This document shows positions 5,064-8,838 of a DNA stretch of 8,838 nt, one piece after another. The DNA comes from Spirochaetota bacterium. Its GTDB lineage: Bacteria; Spirochaetota; Spirochaetia; Treponematales; UBA12059. Every line of letters begins with the position of its first letter. Positions within the stretch are counted from its first letter, which is position 1. The notes beneath the pieces were generated by a model, which saw only the letters and a list, made by a program, of their open reading frames with translations, ran no database searches and was not told the DNA's origin. The stretch is from NCBI GenBank assembly GCA_029565815.1, contig JAKQNL010000113.1, positions 1-8,838 of the forward strand, given 5' to 3'. Position numbers and translations under genes: made by a program.

Positions 5064-6590
5064 TTAGCGAGCATACTCCACAATGCGGGTTTCCCGTATG
5101 ATGGTTACTTTTATGCGACCAGGATAGCGCATGTCGGTCTCGATCTTTTTGGCTATCTGCTTGCACAGTTCCTTGGCTTCGTCGTCGGTAACCTTTTCGT
5201 TGTTCACAAGGATGCGCAGCTCGCGGCCTGCTTGGATGGCAAAAGCCTTGTCCACGCCAGAGAAGCTTTCCGCTATGCCTTCCAGGTTTTCCAGGCGCTT
5301 AACGTAATTGTCCAAAGTCTCGCGGCGGGCACCGGGGCGGGCGGCCGAAATGGCATCCGCTATCTGGGTAAGCACGCTCTCGATACAAATAGGCTCAACG
5401 TCCGCATGGTGCGATCCTATGGCGTTCACGATGCGCGGATCCTCGCCAAGCTTGCGGGCAAGGTCCATGCCGATTTCCGCGTGGTTCTGGTCCGAGTCGG
5501 ATTCTACGCCCTTACCGATGTCGTGCAACAGAGCGCCGCGTTTTGCCAGCTCCCGGTTTGCGCCTATCTCGGCGGCAAGCATGCCGGCTATCACGGCCAC
5601 TTCTTTAGAGTGTGACAAGACATTCTGGCCGTAGCTGGTTCGGTAGTGGAGGCGTCCCAAAGCCCGGATAAGCTCCGGGTTCATGTTGTGAAGGCCAAGG
5701 TCAAACACCACCTTCTCGCCTTCTTCGTAAATCTTTTGGGAAATTTCCTTGGTAACCTTTTGGACCACTTCCTCGATGCGCGCAGGATGTATGCGGCCAT
5801 CGGATATGAGGCGCTCCAGGGCTACGCGGGCTATCTCGCGACGCACCGGGTCAAAGCAGGAAATGACCACGGCTTCCGGCGTATCGTCTATGATGACGTC
5901 CACGCCGGTTAGGGTTTCCAGGGTGCGTATGTTTCTGCCTTCGCGGCCTATGATACGACCCTTCATCTCGTCACCCGGCAGGGAAACGCTCGTTACGGTT
6001 ACCTCGGCGGTAACATCGGCTGCCATGCGCTGCATGGTTGCCACCAGGATGTCCCGGGTGCGCTTTTCTGCGCCGGTCTGGGCTTCCTGCTCTATTTTGT
6101 TGAGCAGAACCTGTGCGTCGTGGCGGGCTTCGTTTTCCAGCCCCTGGATGATGAGACGCTTTGCTTCCTCGGATGACAGACCGGAAATTCGTTCCAGCTC
6201 CTGGCGGTAGCGTTCTTCCTGACCGGCAATGTCCGCCTCTTTAGCGGCTATGACTTCCTTGCGCTTGGCCAGGGCTTCGTCCTCTTTTTCTAGGGACTCT
6301 ACCTTTTTGTCGAGGTTTTCTTCTTTTTGGACCAGACGCCGTTCGTATCGCTGAATCTCTGCGCGGCGTTCACGGTTCTCCCGCTCTTGCTGGTTTCTCT
6401 CCCTGATGAGCTGATCTTTGGCCTCAAGCAGAATTTCACGTTTCTGCGCTTCTGCCTGTTTTACCGCATCCTGCGTTATACGCGCCGCGCGTTGCTCGGC
6501 GGCCGTAAGTTGAAATCTGGCGTACAGCCAGCGGATCATCATACCAAGGAAAACACCGGCAAGGGGAAGGGCTACGTACAGTATAGCCAT
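5064..6590 (-). CDS. rny: Ribonuclease Y
   Basis: Membrane-anchored endoribonuclease that starts mRNA decay and processing in bacteria lacking or supplementing RNase E. The 508-residue protein has the full family layout: an N-terminal transmembrane helix (about residues 2-22), a long charged coiled coil (about 27-150), a KH RNA-binding domain with GRIIGREGRN at 211-220, and an HD domain with the catalytic LLHDIGK (H356, D357). It ends in IRETRIVEYAR, as usual for the family. B. subtilis RNase Y is 520 residues. I choose the ATG at 6590 because GGAGG lies five bases upstream. The longer frame to 6641 would start upstream of the SD and would include the promoter -10. It has its own promoter (6627-6654) and terminator (5005-5034). 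The neighbour ymdB is a known functional partner in B. subtilis. Confidence 0.97.
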   Translation of the reverse strand: MAILYVALPLAGVFLGMMIRWLYARFQLTAAEQRAARITQDAVKQAEAQKREILLEAKDQLIRERNQQERENRERRAEIQRYERRLVQKEENLDKKVESLEKEDEALAKRKEVIAAKEADIAGQEERYRQELERISGLSSEEAKRLIIQGLENEARHDAQVLLNKIEQEAQTGAEKRTRDILVATMQRMAADVTAEVTVTSVSLPGDEMKGRIIGREGRNIRTLETLTGVDVIIDDTPEAVVISCFDPVRREIARVALERLISDGRIHPARIEEVVQKVTKEISQKIYEEGEKVVFDLGLHNMNPELIRALGRLHYRTSYGQNVLSHSKEVAVIAGMLAAEIGANRELAKRGALLHDIGKGVESDSDQNHAEIGMDLARKLGEDPRIVNAIGSHHADVEPICIESVLTQIADAISAARPGARRETLDNYVKRLENLEGIAESFSGVDKAFAIQAGRELRILVNNEKVTDDEAKELCKQIAKKIETDMRYPGRIKVTIIRETRIVEYAR

Positions 6591-6626
6591 GCTATCCTCC
6601 TGCTTAGTCGAATGTAGAACAAGATT

Positions 6627-6654
6627 AGTATAGCGAAGCACAGCACTTTGTCAA
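6627..6654 (-). promoter_or_regulatory. Sigma70 promoter of rny
   Basis: On the minus strand, consensus TTGACA (6649-6654) and TATACT (6627-6632) lie 16 bases apart. The predicted start near 6620 gives a leader of about 30 bases with AGGAGG ahead of the rny ATG at 6590. It sits between the upstream pseudouridine synthase gene and rny, so rny can be expressed separately. Confidence 0.85.
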
Positions 6655-6655
6655 G

Positions 6656-6687
6656 AAAACGTTTTATATGTTCAAGCTGTGAACATA
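6656..6687. repeat. Two palindromes abutting the rny promoter
   Basis: AAAACGTTTT (6656-6665) is a perfect ten-base palindrome one base beyond the rny -35. Next to it TATGTTCA-AGCTG-TGAACATA (6667-6687) is a perfect eight-base inverted repeat that also encodes the last codons of the pseudouridine synthase. The T-run after it is interrupted, so it is not a standard terminator. It could be an operator, a weak transcription end, or an mRNA-end hairpin. Confidence 0.5.
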
Positions 6688-7629
6688 CAGAGAAAGCCGT
6701 GTTCTGTCCATATCCAGCGCTTCCAAAACCTGAACAAAGCGCTCTGGAAGCGGCGCATGGAAGGCCCGCATCTGGGTTTCTTCGGGCAGGCAGATTTTCA
6801 GCTCCATGGCATGGAGCATAAGCGTAGCATCGGGGAAGCGCTTATCCAGCTTGCCGTACAAAGGGTCCCCCAGTATGGGACAACCCAGGTGCTTGCAATG
6901 CACCCGTAGCTGGTGGGTACGGCCGGTAAACAGCCTAAGCGACAAGAGGGAATAGCCGCCGGCTGACCACACAAGCTTGTAGCCGCTGAGGGCTCGCTTT
7001 CCTACCCCGTCGGCGGATACGGCGAAGCGCTTGCGGTCCCGGCTGTCCCGGGCAAGCCAGGTATCCACGGTACCGGAATCCGTGCGGGGCTTACCCATAA
7101 CGATAGCCCAATAGGTTTTTTCGGTTCGCCTGCTCCGAAACTGGGCGGACAGAAACTCCTGGGCGTCCGCATCCCGGGCTGCAATAATGACGCCGGATGT
7201 GTCTTTGTCCAGCCGGTGCACAATGCCGGCTCGCATAGGCGGCTTGACGGCACTAGCCCCAGCGCCGGCCGCACGAGTTTCCGCCAGACCAAGAAGGGCG
7301 TTTGCAAGCGTTCCGTTCCAGTTTCCGTGGGCCGGATGGCTCACCATGCCCTGCGCTTTGTCTACCACAACAACGCGATCGTTCTGGAACACAATGGACA
7401 GGGGAATATGCTCTGCATGCTCGGATTGATCCGGCTCGTCTGTAAGCGCTAGCTCGTAGCGATCGCCTGGTTTTACAAGCCTGGACAGCTTGACCTCCGT
7501 GCCGTTTACCCGAGCGCGCACCAGGCGGGTTTTTAGCTGGCTGCGGGTAAGGAGGCCGCACTGTTCCGAAATATATTTATCCAAGCGAACAGCTTCTGCG
7601 CTGTCCACAACTCCAGTTATCTCGGCCAT
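6664..7629 (-). CDS. RluC/RluD-type 23S rRNA pseudouridine synthase
   Basis: Predicted to convert specific uridines of large-subunit rRNA to pseudouridine during ribosome assembly. The 321-residue product has an S4 RNA-binding domain at about 14-75 (RLDKYISEQ, then SQLKTRLVRARVNGTEVK) and a RluA-family catalytic domain. HRLDKDTSG at 138-146 holds the catalytic Asp141, and GRTHQLRVH at 236-244 is the second family signature. Length fits RluD (about 325 residues). The S4 domain rules out RluA itself, but RluC and RluD cannot be separated by eye. Start at 7629: only a weak GGTAGG precedes it, but the next upstream ATG is out of frame. A TATAAT at 7671-7676 probably belongs to its promoter. It precedes rny in the same direction. 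Confidence 0.93.
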   Translation of the reverse strand: MAEITGVVDSAEAVRLDKYISEQCGLLTRSQLKTRLVRARVNGTEVKLSRLVKPGDRYELALTDEPDQSEHAEHIPLSIVFQNDRVVVVDKAQGMVSHPAHGNWNGTLANALLGLAETRAAGAGASAVKPPMRAGIVHRLDKDTSGVIIAARDADAQEFLSAQFRSRRTEKTYWAIVMGKPRTDSGTVDTWLARDSRDRKRFAVSADGVGKRALSGYKLVWSAGGYSLLSLRLFTGRTHQLRVHCKHLGCPILGDPLYGKLDKRFPDATLMLHAMELKICLPEETQMRAFHAPLPERFVQVLEALDMDRTRLSLYVHSLNI

Positions 7630-7659
7630 GACCTACCCCGCGCATCTGCTTTACCCCAA

Positions 7660-7670
7660 GCCCTAAGGGC
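7660..7670. repeat. Palindrome GCCCTAAGGGC in the divergent promoter region
   Basis: A perfect five-base-arm palindrome lies at the predicted leftward transcription start and inside the spacer of the predicted rightward promoter. A protein bound here could control both directions. No regulator is identifiable. Confidence 0.4.
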
Positions 7671-7676
7671 ATTATA
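7671..7676 (-). promoter_or_regulatory. -10 element for the pseudouridine synthase gene
   Basis: A perfect TATAAT reads leftward, about 42 bases before the start codon at 7629. The corresponding -35 region (around 7694-7699, TATTCC) is poor, so the promoter may need an activator or another sigma contact. Confidence 0.5.
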
Positions 7677-7724
7677 GTGTAGCCTACAGGGCAGGAATAG
7701 AACAGGGAGGCGGCACAGCTCGAT

Positions 7725-8504
7725 ATGTGGAAAACGTACACAATCCCGCGCAACGAAGGAACCCGCATACACCATGCCGGAAGCACGCAGTTGTGCGTTG
7801 CCGTAGACCAGGCCGGCGAAGGTACGGTGTTGTCCAGCCTTGTGCGCTACAACCAGCCAAGTGCTCGGGCAAACCGCCAAATAACGGACCTGCCGCCGCT
7901 TTCTGACAAAACATGGATACGTTCCTTTATAGGTAAAGCGGAGCAATACGAGCTAAAACCTGCTTTTCCGCCCGTACCGATATGCGTTCGACTGCGGGAA
8001 GCTTTTAGCCTGGGCTCCGGGCAGGAGCTGGACGGCTGGATTTTTTCTACCCTGGAAGCCCACCTAAGCGTCCAGGGGAAATCCTTGGCTGCATATCCAT
8101 TGCGCAAGCCCTTTAAGACCCTGTTTGGCATGCCGGAAACCGGCGTTATTTGCCGCTATGACGAAGCGGACTTTCTTGCTTCCGGCGAGGCTGTGTTAGG
8201 CACGCTCCACGACGACCCGGTTCTGGTTGCGCATCCGGTACACCTGAAAAACGTGTCGTCCATGCCGGTAACGGTTACCGACCTATGCATCTACGGCGAG
8301 CAGCTTTCCATATTCCGCCAGGGCAGCCGCTTTCAGACCGAAGGCATACAGTTTACCTTTAGCCAAGCCGGCGTGCGCATGAACCTGGATAGCAAGGCAA
8401 GCCTGGGGCCGGGCAGCGTGCTGGTTGCAAAACCCAGCGTGTCCGGCGAGGAACGATTCATAGAACGCTCGTTTGAGCTGTTCAAAGCGATAACGAGGAT
8501 ATGA
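7725..8504 (+). CDS. DUF432 family protein
   Basis: 259 residues without signal peptide or membrane segment, so probably cytoplasmic. It resembles the DUF432 family, whose function is not established: PAFPPVPICV at 79-88 followed by a beta-rich stretch, then FGMPETGVICRY at 134-145, matching the family's 'GxPxxGxxCRY' region. Assignment is from remembered family features, not a search. DUF432 genes are often found next to mechanosensitive channel genes in archaea and spirochaetes, and here an MscS-type gene follows within two bases. This suggests a regulatory or accessory part for the channel, by inference only. The GGGAGG at 7705-7710 is 14 bases from the ATG, longer than ideal, but no other in-frame start is close. 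Confidence 0.78.
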   Translation: MWKTYTIPRNEGTRIHHAGSTQLCVAVDQAGEGTVLSSLVRYNQPSARANRQITDLPPLSDKTWIRSFIGKAEQYELKPAFPPVPICVRLREAFSLGSGQELDGWIFSTLEAHLSVQGKSLAAYPLRKPFKTLFGMPETGVICRYDEADFLASGEAVLGTLHDDPVLVAHPVHLKNVSSMPVTVTDLCIYGEQLSIFRQGSRFQTEGIQFTFSQAGVRMNLDSKASLGPGSVLVAKPSVSGEERFIERSFELFKAITRI

Positions 8505-8506
8505 GC

Positions 8507-8838
8507 ATGCAGGAAGCGGTCGCTGTAACGCCTGTGGCACAAGAAACACTGTTGGACCGGCTGTTCCCCGGCGATAGCGTGCTTGGAAACGTGTTTACCT
8601 TGGAAACCGCCATCAAGGCCATACGGGTTGTCCTAGCCGTCGTCGTTGGCCTAGTCATCGTTACGCTGGTTATATCCATCCTTAAACGCATTGTAAAAAA
8701 GCGATTGGACAGCCGTACCGGCGCAGTTATTATAAAAATTGCACAGTACCTAGGTGTTGCGCTCATAGCCGTAAACGCATTCGATGCCGCGCAAATAAAC
8801 CTGTCTGCCCTCCTTGGAGCTGCGGGCATAGCCGGAAT
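8507..8838 (+). CDS. MscS-family mechanosensitive ion channel, 3' end missing
   Basis: Small-conductance mechanosensitive channels open under membrane tension to release solutes during osmotic downshock. The visible N-terminal part has a hydrophobic helix (RVVLAVVVGLVIVTLVISI), a basic loop (LKRIVKKRLDSR), a second helix (AVIIKIAQYLGVALIAV), and the beginning of the pore helix, NLSALLGAAGIAGI, which matches the glycine-alanine-rich TM3 of E. coli MscS. The gene runs off the window before the beta and C-terminal domains. Start chosen at 8507 because AGGA (8496-8499) is seven bases upstream. The ATG at 8501, overlapping the DUF432 stop as ATGA, is too close to it. Either way it is translationally tied to DUF432. 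Inner membrane. Confidence 0.88.
   Translation, partial: MQEAVAVTPVAQETLLDRLFPGDSVLGNVFTLETAIKAIRVVLAVVVGLVIVTLVISILKRIVKKRLDSRTGAVIIKIAQYLGVALIAVNAFDAAQINLSALLGAAGIAG

Larger units (their letters stand above)
7650..7678 (+). promoter_or_regulatory. Putative promoter of the DUF432-mscS pair
   Basis: TTTACC (7650-7655) and TATAGT (7673-7678) are 17 bases apart, each matching consensus at four or five positions. The -10 overlaps the leftward TATAAT at 7671-7676, so the two promoters would compete for polymerase. Confidence 0.45.

Noticed and set aside
6591..6641. N-terminal extension of RNase Y to an upstream ATG
   Set aside because: It would begin upstream of the strong SD at 6596-6600 and include the promoter -10. 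The downstream ATG at 6590 matches the normal family N-terminus.
1..8838. CRISPR array, insertion sequence or prophage genes
   Set aside because: No regularly spaced repeats, transposase, integrase or phage structural motifs are visible; the only repeats are the tRNA-derived palindromes and short operator-like elements.

Overview
The window looks like chromosome of a Gram-negative-type bacterium, most likely a spirochaete of the Treponema/Spirochaeta group. This is an inference. It rests on RNase Y and YmdB as neighbours, a long exported protein with MORN-like repeats of the kind common in treponemes, a DUF432 gene in front of an MscS-type channel, and a moderately GC-rich composition. No single gene fixes the genus.

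Left part (1-3663). A leftward gene starts at position 3, with only its start codon in view. It has a strong SD and a near-consensus sigma70 promoter overlaid by two copies of a GCATTTGCC element. Rightward from 232 runs a large exported repeat protein. Its reading frame is cut by an in-frame TGA at 2302-2304 and a TAA at 2596-2598 but otherwise stays open to 2715, which looks like a recently decayed surface-protein gene. A soluble PAS-GGDEF diguanylate cyclase follows 36 bases later (2752-3663).

Centre (3664-4014). A leftward tRNA-Leu(GAG) gene is followed by an intrinsic terminator. This terminator lies inside a large palindrome whose outer arms are copies of the tRNA 3' end. A second, nearly identical palindrome lies about 100 bases further on, past a GC-rich spacer. 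This is the most unusual structure in the window.

Right part (4080-7629) is a leftward series: a pseudouridine synthase of the RluC/RluD type, rny (RNase Y) with its own strong promoter, and ymdB (metallophosphoesterase). A clean intrinsic terminator lies between rny and ymdB. rny and ymdB belong together in RNA turnover and signalling.

Far right (7650-8838). Divergent from the pseudouridine synthase, a DUF432 gene and an MscS-family mechanosensitive channel gene (cut by the window end) form a tight rightward pair. The two divergent units appear to share overlapping -10 elements.
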